Below, piece by piece: positions 43,256-50,814 of a stretch of DNA of 55,272 bases. The first letter of the stretch is position 1, and each line of letters starts with the position of its first letter. A program made the translations under genes and the position numbers. Under the pieces are notes generated by a model. That model made no database searches. It was not told the DNA's origin and saw only the letters and a list, made by a program, of their open reading frames with translations. This DNA comes from an uncultured Clostridia bacterium (GTDB lineage Bacteria; Bacillota; Clostridia; Peptostreptococcales; Anaerovoracaceae): contig CAKQMV010000013.1 of NCBI GenBank assembly GCA_934255135.1, forward strand, positions 1 through 55,272, read 5' to 3'.

Positions 43256-43340
43256 ATTATATAAAACAACTCCGTCATTTTCAATTTCAATTCCGTCTTT
43301 TTGACAAAAATGACTGAATTGAATCTCGAAATGACGGAAT
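43256..43340 (-). promoter_or_regulatory. fic-hsd promoter overlapped by a four-copy operator-like repeat
   Basis: On the minus strand, TTGAAA (43284-43279), 17-bp spacer, TATAAT (43261-43256). Four half-sites of the form AAATGACGGAATT or inverse occur: CTCCGTCATTT (43270), ATTCCGTCTTT (43290), AAATGACTGAATT (43308) and AAATGACGGAATT (43331). The first lies in the spacer, so a bound protein would block transcription. Confidence 0.65.
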
Positions 43341-43360
43341 TAAAGCGCAAAAAAGAGACC

Positions 43361-44083
43361 TTACGGCCTCTCCTTAATACTGCTCACATACCACTTGCCA
43401 TCTTCATCCTTTTCGAGGCACCACAGCGCTGGAACCTCCCATGAGCCTGTGCTCACCTCTCCATTCTTATCATAGCCCTCCTGGTCGTAGCAGACCCACA
43501 TATATCCGAGGCTCTCAGATGTATATCTGTCAAGCGAAACAGACCAAACCTTAAGCCTGTGCTTTTCTTTTACCACATCCTCATCTTCTGATGTTATCAC
43601 ATAGCGCCCAAGCTCTCCATATTTCTCCTTCGCTTCTTCCCTCGACAAACCAAGCTCCGAGAAAGCAACCTCCGCCGTGTCTACAATATCAGAAACCGCC
43701 ATGTGCTGACTCGGCCAGCCTCTGAATAACAGGCACATTGACTCCTCTGCGCCAAAGAAATTGTCGCCCGCTACTCTAAACAAATGATATACCGGAAACA
43801 TATATACCAAGGCCGCCGCGATTATGATAATCAAAGCAACCCTCTTATACGGAGATTTCTTCTTCGTTAACCTTAGTTCTCCTGTCAAAAGATCATTCAC
43901 GCCAACCCCAAGCACTTCCGCAGCCCGCTGGAGTGTTTCTATGTCAGGATAATTCTTTCCAGTCTCCCATCGTGAAACCGCCTTGTCAGAAACATTAAGC
44001 TTCATCGCCAGATCCTTCTGCGTCATTCCACGCTCCTTGCGGAGTCTGACCAGAGCCTCTGCAAAATCATTTTTGCCAGCCAT
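43361..44083 (-). CDS. XRE-family regulator with a membrane segment
   Basis: 240 aa. Residues 1-66 are an XRE/Cro-type helix-turn-helix (GMTQKDLAMKLNVSDKAVSRWETGKNYPDIETL). A single hydrophobic helix follows (VALIIIIAAALVYMFPVYHLF, ~81-101). The ~140-residue C-terminal domain, outside the membrane if the topology is N-in, is not one I know. Such proteins combine DNA binding with a sensor domain, typical of Clostridia. Nothing indicates its target genes. It lies downstream of hicAB on the same strand and upstream of fic-hsd by 120 bp. Confidence 0.8.
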   Translation of the reverse strand: MAGKNDFAEALVRLRKERGMTQKDLAMKLNVSDKAVSRWETGKNYPDIETLQRAAEVLGVGVNDLLTGELRLTKKKSPYKRVALIIIIAAALVYMFPVYHLFRVAGDNFFGAEESMCLLFRGWPSQHMAVSDIVDTAEVAFSELGLSREEAKEKYGELGRYVITSEDEDVVKEKHRLKVWSVSLDRYTSESLGYMWVCYDQEGYDKNGEVSTGSWEVPALWCLEKDEDGKWYVSSIKERP

Positions 44084-44174
44084 AACGTACCTCCTCTCGA
44101 TCTTTTACAAAAGGATACTATAAAGTCAATATTATTTCACTCTAGCAAAGCGAGAATGTACTCTGTTAATCCTC

Positions 44175-44552
44175 CTATTTCTTATGTTGTGACTGTGAGT
44201 GTAGTACATCATTCATTGAAAGTAGATAAACACAATACTGGTTCATGCTTATACCTTCTGTAACGGCGTGTTCCGCAAGCAATCTGTGCAAGCTTCTTGG
44301 AATTCTAAGCTTGAATTGCCCAGAATAATCACTAAGGCTGTCAGGTTCGTGAATTGCAACACCTAATTCAAGTGCTGACTCTAGCCATTCTGCCTTTGCA
44401 TCCATTGCATTTGCAATTGCACTCTCAATAGTTTCTCCACAAGTTATGCAGCCTGGTAAATCAGGAAAAGAAACTACGAATCCGCCTTCATCCTTATCTT
44501 CTAATAATTCCATGCGGTATGATAATTCAAGATAATAATCTAGAGTTTTCAT
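44175..44552 (-). CDS. hicB: HicB-family antitoxin
   Basis: 125 aa from ATG 44552, with GAGGG 8 nt upstream. In-frame ATGs at 44558 and 44594 are less well placed. The N-terminal ~70 residues are the HicB partial RNase-H-like fold (ELLEDKDEGGFVVSFPDLPGCITCGETIESAIANAMDAKAEWL). The C-terminal ~45 residues are a ribbon-helix-helix (FKLRIPRSLHRLLAEHAVTEGISMNQYCVYLL) for operator binding. It would neutralise HicA and repress the operon. The gene overlaps hicA by 26 bp. Confidence 0.9.
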   Translation of the reverse strand: MKTLDYYLELSYRMELLEDKDEGGFVVSFPDLPGCITCGETIESAIANAMDAKAEWLESALELGVAIHEPDSLSDYSGQFKLRIPRSLHRLLAEHAVTEGISMNQYCVYLLSMNDVLHSQSQHKK

Positions 44553-44793
44553 TTCCATCACCCTCACTTTCAATAATCTTTCTAACCATTTCAATGTAAA
44601 TTCGCTTTACAGGTTCGTGTTTTGGTATCGTGATTGGATAGCACCCCTTCTTTCTAAAAGTAAAATGACTACTACCATTGCGAGGTGCATTCATTTCGTA
44701 TCCATAGCTTTCCAATATCTTTCTTAATTCATCAAAACGTAAATCCTTTGACAACTTACAAATCCGCGCTATCAATTTATCCCATTTAGACAT
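44527..44793 (-). CDS. hicA: HicA-family mRNA interferase toxin
   Basis: 88 aa. The dsRNA-binding-like fold has the HicA signature LRKILESYGYEMNAPRNGSSHFTFRKKG, with the catalytic His in GSSHF, then PITIPKHEP. HicA cleaves mRNA when free of HicB. It is first in the operon and driven by a consensus promoter. AGGAG lies 6 nt upstream of the ATG. It is slightly longer than most HicA (60-80 aa) because of the N-terminal MSKWDKLIARICKLSKD extension. Confidence 0.88.
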   Translation of the reverse strand: MSKWDKLIARICKLSKDLRFDELRKILESYGYEMNAPRNGSSHFTFRKKGCYPITIPKHEPVKRIYIEMVRKIIESEGDGNENSRLLS

Positions 44794-44810
44794 TAATTGC
44801 TCCTATTATA

Positions 44811-44861
44811 ATTATATTTGGTACCGTATATGGTGTCAATATTATTCATATTATTGACACT
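44811..44861 (-). promoter_or_regulatory. hicAB promoter with a palindromic operator
   Basis: On the minus strand, TTGACA (44839-44834), 17-bp spacer, TATAAT (44816-44811) is a consensus promoter. GTGTCAATA (44833-44841) pairs with TATTGACAC (44852-44860), giving outward TTGACA boxes like those at 7204-7234. This is a likely HicB ribbon-helix-helix operator. Confidence 0.7.
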
Positions 44862-45232
44862 ATTTTCAATTCAATTATTATAGCTATCATTTCGATTTAA
44901 CTCAGTACACATTCGCTTATTTAAAATACGTGATTAATTATGTCTTATCTGATTTGTTTTATTTATGGCTCTTCATTTTTCTCGTAGAATTTTATTAAAA
45001 CAAACTTATATGTACATAGCTACATTGGTACAACTGATGGCATGGAATTCTACATAGGAACTGGTTGTGTCCGAGACGATTTTTATATTTGTTCAAAATC
45101 TTCCCGGATAGCGGGAAGATTACGCCATTCAGTAACTTTTGTATCGTCAAACCAATCAGTAACCTAAGTCAATCAACATCGCAAAACCCACTTCTAATCC
45201 AGATGCAAAGGAATAGAATTTCTCAACTTCCC
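44862..45232. other. Intergenic stretch without a supported gene
   Basis: AT-rich to about 45060. Apart from the MATE terminator nothing is recognised. A plus-strand frame here running into the MATE gene is antisense and lacks a ribosome site. Confidence 0.45.
45091..45120 (-). terminator. Terminator after the MATE gene
   Basis: ATCTTCCCG (45098-45106) pairs with CGGGAAGAT (45112-45120). On the minus strand the stem is followed by TTTTGAAC. Confidence 0.6.
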
Positions 45233-46555
45233 TCAAGGATTCTCCGCAAATCCCCTTCCGTATCTCCTATACAGACGAACCGCGACAAAGATCGTCACAG
45301 CCTCTGCAAGAGGCATCGTAATCCATACACCGGAGACACCGATGAGTTTTGGCAGAATCAGTATGAACAGCACTACGAGAATTAGCGAACGAAGTGATGA
45401 AATCAGTGCCGAGATAAATCCGTTGCCGAGTGCCGTAAAGTATCCTGAAAGGAACACATTAAGACCGATAAACAGGAACACCGGACTGAACAGCTTCAGA
45501 CCTTCCCATGTCAGGGTGAAAACATGGCCGCTGTCCACGAACAGATTGATAATGTTTGGGCCGTAAAGCAGCGCGACAGCCAGGATCAACACGGAGCTGA
45601 CAGCGATAGTGATAAAGCTGTACCTGATAGTCTCCTTAATCTTCTCATTATTTCCTGCGCCGGCATTGTAGCTGACAACGGGCGCGGTCGCAACCGCAAT
45701 TCCCATATAGATGGAAATAAAGAAGTAGTAAATGTACATGATGATTGTTACCGCGGCAACTCCGTCCTCGCCGAAATACTTCATTATTATAAGGTTAAAA
45801 AGGAACGTCGTGATTCCTGTGGACATCTCGGTCAGCATCTCACTGCTTCCGTTAGTGCACGATTTGAGAAGCACCGCCCAATTCACGCGCGGCCTGCAAA
45901 ATCTGATATTACTGAATTTCAGAAAGTACACCAGACCGATCAGCATACTTACCGTAATCGAAAGGAACGTTCCCCACGCTGCTCCGAGCGTCCCCATACC
46001 CATAACCGCTACGAAGATGTAGTCAAGAATCACGTTCAGAATCAGGCCAGTCAACGACATCAGCATTCCAACGTTCGACCTTCCGTCTGTCCTCACAAGA
46101 TACTCGAAAAACAGCTTAAACGACATAGGAACTGTTCCGAGAAAAATTACAAAAGCATACGGGACAACGTGTTCGAGCAGCCTATCACTGCTTCCGAGAA
46201 ATACACAGATCCTCTCGAGGAAGAATATTCCGGCCATCGTGAAGATAATGCCAAAAATCAGTAGCGCTATACTTATAAACGTGAATATCTCATTCGCCTC
46301 GTTGTTCTTTTTCTGTCCGAGCTTCTCACCTATTATCGCGCCCGATCCTGTCGCAAGCATGACTGCAACACCGAATATTACACATGTTACAGGAATAACG
46401 ATATTGATTCCGGCAAGCGCGTCAGAGCCCGCATATTGTGACACGAAGAATCCGTCAATTGTCGTGTAAAACGAAAGGAAAATCATAGTAAGAACTGACG
46501 GGACAATGTATCTTAAGAAACTTGAATATGTCATTTTGGTTTCAAAGCATTTCAT
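45233..46555 (-). CDS. MATE-family multidrug efflux transporter
   Basis: 440 aa with 12 predicted membrane helices in two related halves, typical of the MATE/DinF group that exports cationic drugs or metabolites with Na+ or H+. The N-terminal half contains VLTMIFLSFYTTIDGFFVSQYAGSDALAGINIVIPV, the usual family start. The sequence MLATGSGAIIGEKLGQKKNNEA corresponds to the conserved loop after helix 2. Its promoter is a MerR-type 19-bp-spacer element divergent from a MerR gene, so inducible drug efflux is likely. It ends before a terminator. Confidence 0.92.
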   Translation of the reverse strand: MKCFETKMTYSSFLRYIVPSVLTMIFLSFYTTIDGFFVSQYAGSDALAGINIVIPVTCVIFGVAVMLATGSGAIIGEKLGQKKNNEANEIFTFISIALLIFGIIFTMAGIFFLERICVFLGSSDRLLEHVVPYAFVIFLGTVPMSFKLFFEYLVRTDGRSNVGMLMSLTGLILNVILDYIFVAVMGMGTLGAAWGTFLSITVSMLIGLVYFLKFSNIRFCRPRVNWAVLLKSCTNGSSEMLTEMSTGITTFLFNLIIMKYFGEDGVAAVTIIMYIYYFFISIYMGIAVATAPVVSYNAGAGNNEKIKETIRYSFITIAVSSVLILAVALLYGPNIINLFVDSGHVFTLTWEGLKLFSPVFLFIGLNVFLSGYFTALGNGFISALISSLRSLILVVLFILILPKLIGVSGVWITMPLAEAVTIFVAVRLYRRYGRGFAENP

Positions 46556-46570
46556 TTTGTATATCCTCCT

Positions 46571-46587
46571 TGCTGCATAAATGCAGC
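46571..46587 (-). promoter_or_regulatory. Leader hairpin before the MATE ribosome site
   Basis: GCTGCAT TT ATGCAGC on the minus strand, immediately followed by AAGGAGG and preceded by AAAAA. It probably influences translation of the MATE mRNA. Confidence 0.5.
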
Positions 46588-46617
46588 TTTTTATTGCCTA
46601 ATTCATCTTATGGCTAT

Positions 46618-46648
46618 ATAGTAAAGGATATAGTAACTATATGCTCAA
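46618..46648 (-). promoter_or_regulatory. MerR-type promoter of the MATE gene
   Basis: On the minus strand, TTGAGC (46648-46643) and TACTAT (46623-46618) are separated by 19 bp, the lengthened spacer of MerR-activated promoters. The spacer contains a perfect 15-bp palindrome (46628-46642, ATATAGTTACTATAT), the likely operator. Confidence 0.75.
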
Positions 46649-46657
46649 GAGGTTTTT

Positions 46658-47485
46658 ATGAAAGATATGAAAGACATGTTTTCAATCGGCGAGCTTGCCG
46701 CATACCAGAATATTTCGAAGCAGACGCTAATTTTCTATGATAAGATTGGACTTTTTAAGCCTGCTCATGTTAATCCTAATAACAAGTACAGATACTACAC
46801 AGCACAGCAGATAGACTACCTCGATACCATTCTTATAATGAAGGAAATAGGCTTTTCGCTTGCAGAAATTCAGGAGCATATGAAGAACTACACACTCGAC
46901 ACATCTCTTGTCGCGCTGCGTAAACAGCTTACGGTTATTGATCAGCAGATCAAGCATCTGCAGCTTATAAGAAACCGACTCTCACACAGATGCGAGCAGA
47001 TGGAGAACGTCAAAGAATATCTCGACGAGAGCCGGGACGTGAAGATTAAAGAAGTTGATACACAGTATCTTTTGGCCGTGGACGTAGATGAACCTAGATC
47101 ATTTAGGGAGATAAGCATCGCAACGAAGAAGTGCTTCTCGCAGGCGATGGCAGACGAGCTTCCGATTTTCTTCCAGACCGGAGTTATCGTTCCATACGAG
47201 AATATCATCGCGGGAAGATTCACCGAAGCTAGCAGGGCATTTCTGCCAATTGAGAAGACTAGGAAAGCGAAGAACATCTTAGCGCTGCCGGCCGGACGCG
47301 TCGTCAGCATCTATCACTACGGCACATATGAATCCGTCGAACGCTCGTACCGCAGGATTCTTGAGTACTGCGACGCAAATAACCTCAAAATCATCTCAGA
47401 TTCCTACGAATTCTGCATAAACGACTATATTTCATCAGGCGACGAGAACGAATATATAACTGAAATCTTTTTCTACATACAATAA
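46658..47485 (+). CDS. MerR-family activator with GyrI-like ligand domain (BltR/BmrR type)
   Basis: 275 aa. A winged-helix MerR domain (FSIGELAAYQNISKQTLIFYDKIGLFKPAHVNPNNKYRYYT, read from residue 6) is followed by a dimerisation coiled coil (~80-125). A C-terminal GyrI-like drug-binding domain (~130-275) comes next, with GRVVSIYHYGTYESVERSYRRILEY. AAGAGG lies 5 nt upstream of ATG 46658. Divergent from the MATE pump and flanking a 19-bp-spacer promoter with palindrome, it probably activates the pump when a toxic compound binds. Confidence 0.92.
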   Translation: MKDMKDMFSIGELAAYQNISKQTLIFYDKIGLFKPAHVNPNNKYRYYTAQQIDYLDTILIMKEIGFSLAEIQEHMKNYTLDTSLVALRKQLTVIDQQIKHLQLIRNRLSHRCEQMENVKEYLDESRDVKIKEVDTQYLLAVDVDEPRSFREISIATKKCFSQAMADELPIFFQTGVIVPYENIIAGRFTEASRAFLPIEKTRKAKNILALPAGRVVSIYHYGTYESVERSYRRILEYCDANNLKIISDSYEFCINDYISSGDENEYITEIFFYIQ

Positions 47486-47525
47486 CAGCGTGGCTTCACG
47501 TTATCCTAGATAAAGCGTGTTGATA

Positions 47526-47839
47526 GGATTCGAGATAGATATGTGATACGTACGATTAAGGCTCGTTTTTTCGAGATGATATACGCTGTATCATTGCTAA
47601 GGCTCGAATCCAAGGCTGGCAATTAACATAACACCACCAGGATTCGAGATAGAAATGCAATACGTACAATTAAAGCTCGTTTTTTCGAGATGATATACGC
47701 TGTATCATTGCTAAGGCTCGAATCCAAGGCTGACAATTGGAATAACATTGATAGGATTCGAGATAGAAATGCAATACGTACAATTAAGGCTCGTTTTTTC
47801 GAGATGATATACGCTGTATCATTGCTAAGGCTCGAATCC
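47526..47839. repeat. Three tandem 114-bp units, each with an 86-bp conserved inverted-end core
   Basis: Conserved cores are at 47526-47611, 47640-47725 and 47754-47839, separated by 28-bp linkers that are partly conserved (AAGGCTGRCAATT). Each core begins GGATTCGAG and ends CTCGAATCC, a 9-bp terminal inverted repeat. Inner potential stems are CTCG TTTTTT CGAG and ATGATA..TATCAT. The cores differ by only a few bases. No coding function is likely, and the short minus-strand frame merely reads the repeat. They could be structured RNAs, a repeat family (BIME/MITE-like), or protein-binding arrays. Confidence 0.9.
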
Positions 47840-47916
47840 AAACCTTAAACTGCAGCCAAGAATCTGGACGTATTTTCAATTTGCCCAATACTACACACAA
47901 ATTACTAAGCATAAAA

Positions 47917-47955
47917 GAAAATGTGGTCTTCCGCATCTGGATAGACCACATTTTC
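47917..47955. terminator. Terminator after the P-type ATPase
   Basis: GAAAATGTGGTCT (47917-47929) is the perfect inverse of AGACCACATTTTC (47943-47955). It could also stop transcripts from the + side. Confidence 0.8.
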
Positions 47956-47962
47956 ATAACTA

Positions 47963-50569
47963 CTAGCACATTCTCCCCCTTATCCACTTAACCGCCTGAA
48001 TCACCGGCAGGCTGGCGAACGCAAACGCGTATACCATTCCGAGCTGTGCATGACTTAGTGTCTGCACCTTAAATATCACATGAAGTCCCGGGACTGTCAG
48101 AACGACAGTGATCAATGCTGCACCGAGCAGAAACGCACCGGCAAGCCACTTGTTGTTAAAGAAACGCTTTGTGAAAATAACCGGGTGATCTGACTTGCAG
48201 TTGAAACCGTGGAAGAGTCTTGCAAGGCAGAGTGTTCCGAACGCGTATGTGCTTCCGAGCACTGCACCATTCTGATGATATCCGGTCATGAAAGCAAGCA
48301 TAGTCATCACGCCGATTACCAGTCCGTCGATTCCGATTTTGGCAAGGAAGGACTTCGTCAGAATTGATTCATCAGCGGCTCTTGGCTTCTCATCCATAAC
48401 CTCTGCACTGTGAGGCTCCACACCGAGTGCAATCGCAGGCAGACTGTCTGTCAGCAGGTTGATGAACAGAAGGTGCACCGGTGCAAAAGGAACCGGAAGT
48501 CCCGCAATCGATGCATAGAGCACCGCAAGAATCGCACCGAAATTACCCGACAACAGGAACTGGATTGAATTCTTGATATTGTTGTACAGATTTCGACCGT
48601 TTTCTACCGCTTTAACAATCGTAGCGAAATTGTCATCGGTAAGAACCATCGCCGCCGCATCTTTGGCAACCTCAGTTCCGGTAATTCCCATCGCAACACC
48701 GATATCGGCCTGCTTCAGCGCCGGTGCGTCATTAACACCGTCTCCAGTCATCGCAACAATCATGCCGCGCTCCTGCCATGCACGAACAATACGAATCTTG
48801 TGCTCAGGAGACACTCTCGCATAAACCGAAATCTTCGGAACAAACTCCCTAAGCTCGGCATCGCTCATATTCTCGATATCCGCACCCTCGCACGCCTCGG
48901 AAATATCATTAAGGATTCCGATTCTCTTGGCAATCGCCGCTGCGGTAATTTTATGGTCACCTGTAATCATAACCGGCCTGATTCCGGCCTTGATGCACTC
49001 CGAAACAGCCGCCATAGACTCCTCTCTTGGCGGATCCATCATCGCAATCAGACCGACAAAAGTCAGATGGTTCTCATCCTCAGGCGCCAGCCCATGTCCT
49101 TCCGGAATTTCACGATATGTGAACGCAAGCACACGAAGTCCCTCCATCGAAAACTCGTGATTCTGCTGACGGATTCTCTCCTTGTCATCATCTGTAATCT
49201 CGCGCACGCCATCTGGAGTCTGAATCCTGCAAGTCAGATCAAGCAGCCTGTCAACAGCGCCCTTCACAATCATGCGCCTCTCGCCGTCAATATGATGCAG
49301 AGTCGACATCATTTTTCTGTCGCTGTCAAAAGGCAGTTCGTCTTCCCTCGGATATTCCGCACGAACGTCTGCCGCTTCGATTCCATATCTGCTTCCGAGA
49401 TTAATTAGTGCAGTCTCAGTCGGATCACCAATCTCAACGCCATTCTCATTAGTCGAATCATTGCAGAGAATACTCATGTCAAGAAGAGACCGCTGCATCG
49501 GATCATTTACATCAATCGACTCCGCCGGAATCCTCTTGCCGCCAACATAATAATCTTCAACCGTCATTTTGTTCTGCGTAAGAGTGCCCGTTTTGTCCGA
49601 GCAGATAATCGAAACGCTGCCGAGGCCTTCGACTGCCTGAAGCTTACGAATTATTGCGTGCTCCCTAGCCATCTTCTGCGTACCGAAAGACAGCACAATT
49701 GTCACGATAGAGCTAAGCGCCTCCGGAATCGCAGCAACCGCAAGAGCCACCGCGAACATGAACGCACTGCCGAAGTCCTCGCCCCTGAACACGTTAATTG
49801 CCATAAGTATCCCGCAGAACACAAGAATCAGTATAGAAAGCTTTCGGCCAAAATCATCGAGGTTTGCCTGTAGTGGTGTCTGCTTCTCGGATGTTGATTT
49901 GAGAAGTCCCGCGATCTTTCCGACCTCCGTCTCCATTCCTACATTTGTTATAACCGCGCGGCCTCGGCCGTAAGTCACAAAGCTTCCGGAGAAGATCATA
50001 TTGGTGCGATCTCCGAGCGGAACCTCTGAAGGTATAGCGTCGATGCTTTTGTCAACTGCGATGCTCTCTCCTGTAAGTGCGCTCTCGTCGACCTTAAGAC
50101 TCGCATTCTCGATCAGGCGTCCGTCTGCAGGAATCATATCGCCGGCCTCGAGCAGGATCACATCGCCGACAACAAGTTCTCTTGCAGGAACCTGTATAAC
50201 CGCGCCATCACGAAGCACCTTGGCCTCCGGTCCCGAAAGTTTCTTAAGACTCTGAAGCGACTGCTCCGCCTTAACCGTCTGAACTGTACCAAGAATCGCA
50301 TTGATTGTAATAACAATCACGATTACAGCCGCACTCTCCGCGTCGCCGAGAAGTCCTGAGATGATTGCCGACATAATAAGAATAATTACAAGAAAATCCT
50401 TGTACTGCTCTAAGAAAATCTGTGGGATGCTCTTCTTCTTGCCCTCTGCAAGCTCGTTCCACCCGCACTTCTCACGTGACATTATCGCCTCATCACCTGT
50501 AAGACCTGTCGCTCTGCTACCTGTCTGCTTCAGAGCTTCATCTGCGGTCTGCTGATAAAAATTCTTCAT
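47963..50569 (-). CDS. P-type cation ATPase (SERCA/PMCR-like), probably Mn2+/Ca2+ exporter
   Basis: 868 aa from ATG 50569 (AAAGGAGG 8 nt upstream; a GTG at 50572 is closer). The order is a cation-ATPase N-terminal helix region, the actuator loop LTGES (~165), the transport site AAIPEALSS (~282), the phosphorylated Asp in CSDKTGTLTQNKMT (~324), the hinge MTGDGVNDAPALKQAD (~604), then six C-terminal membrane helices. The PEAL-type site and C-terminal helices are those of Ca2+/Mn2+ pumps. Its mRNA leader is a yybP-ykoY riboswitch, which senses Mn2+. Mn2+ efflux is therefore the best reading, with Ca2+ as alternative. Confidence 0.92.
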   Translation of the reverse strand: MKNFYQQTADEALKQTGSRATGLTGDEAIMSREKCGWNELAEGKKKSIPQIFLEQYKDFLVIILIMSAIISGLLGDAESAAVIVIVITINAILGTVQTVKAEQSLQSLKKLSGPEAKVLRDGAVIQVPARELVVGDVILLEAGDMIPADGRLIENASLKVDESALTGESIAVDKSIDAIPSEVPLGDRTNMIFSGSFVTYGRGRAVITNVGMETEVGKIAGLLKSTSEKQTPLQANLDDFGRKLSILILVFCGILMAINVFRGEDFGSAFMFAVALAVAAIPEALSSIVTIVLSFGTQKMAREHAIIRKLQAVEGLGSVSIICSDKTGTLTQNKMTVEDYYVGGKRIPAESIDVNDPMQRSLLDMSILCNDSTNENGVEIGDPTETALINLGSRYGIEAADVRAEYPREDELPFDSDRKMMSTLHHIDGERRMIVKGAVDRLLDLTCRIQTPDGVREITDDDKERIRQQNHEFSMEGLRVLAFTYREIPEGHGLAPEDENHLTFVGLIAMMDPPREESMAAVSECIKAGIRPVMITGDHKITAAAIAKRIGILNDISEACEGADIENMSDAELREFVPKISVYARVSPEHKIRIVRAWQERGMIVAMTGDGVNDAPALKQADIGVAMGITGTEVAKDAAAMVLTDDNFATIVKAVENGRNLYNNIKNSIQFLLSGNFGAILAVLYASIAGLPVPFAPVHLLFINLLTDSLPAIALGVEPHSAEVMDEKPRAADESILTKSFLAKIGIDGLVIGVMTMLAFMTGYHQNGAVLGSTYAFGTLCLARLFHGFNCKSDHPVIFTKRFFNNKWLAGAFLLGAALITVVLTVPGLHVIFKVQTLSHAQLGMVYAFAFASLPVIQAVKWIRGRMC

Positions 50570-50626
50570 CACTTCTGCCTCCTTTAATACTGTGCAACGA
50601 AGCGGCTCTTTTGAAAAAGTATATAC

Positions 50627-50760
50627 AAAAAGAGACTCTTATTGCACAACAAATGTTGCAATAAAAGTCTCACCATTTCCTTGAGGCACCGGATGCTTCC
50701 ATCGTACTGACGACGCCACAAACGCATAATATATGCGCAGGTTACTCCCCTTTATCTAAA
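50627..50760 (-). ncRNA. yybP-ykoY manganese riboswitch
   Basis: Read on the minus strand: AAAGGGGAGTAAC (from ~50752) is the conserved 5' element. GTCGTCA and CCGGTGCCTCA, then GGTGAGAC, complete the consensus aptamer. A long stem GAGACTTTTATTGCA / TGCAATAAGAGTCTC ending in TTTTTG forms the terminator-like platform (50680-50627). In this class Mn2+ binding turns the downstream gene on, here the P-type ATPase. Identification is from recalled consensus; the match of the AAAGGGGAGTA and GGTGAGAC blocks is strong. Confidence 0.88.
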
Positions 50761-50763
50761 GCA

Positions 50764-50792
50764 AATTTATACTCTACCGGTGCTTCTGTCAA
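50764..50792 (-). promoter_or_regulatory. Promoter of the riboswitch-ATPase unit
   Basis: On the minus strand, TTGACA (50792-50787), 17-bp spacer, TAAATT (50769-50764). The transcript would begin right at the aptamer. Confidence 0.7.
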
Positions 50793-50814
50793 GTAAATTA
50801 ATTTTCACATTCAG

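Noticed and set aside
45524..46264. 246-codon plus-strand frame within the MATE gene
   Set aside because: Antisense to a clear membrane transporter, rich in His/Arg, without a ribosome site or family resemblance.
47526..47839. CRISPR-like array
   Set aside because: Units are 86 bp with internal dyads and partly conserved 28-bp linkers; no cas genes are nearby.
47623..47841. Minus-strand 72-codon frame with two repeated peptide units
   Set aside because: It simply translates the 114-bp tandem repeat, has no ribosome site, and the repeats are better explained as non-coding.
48800..49408. 202-codon plus-strand frame within the P-type ATPase gene
   Set aside because: Shadow of a strongly conserved gene on the other strand.
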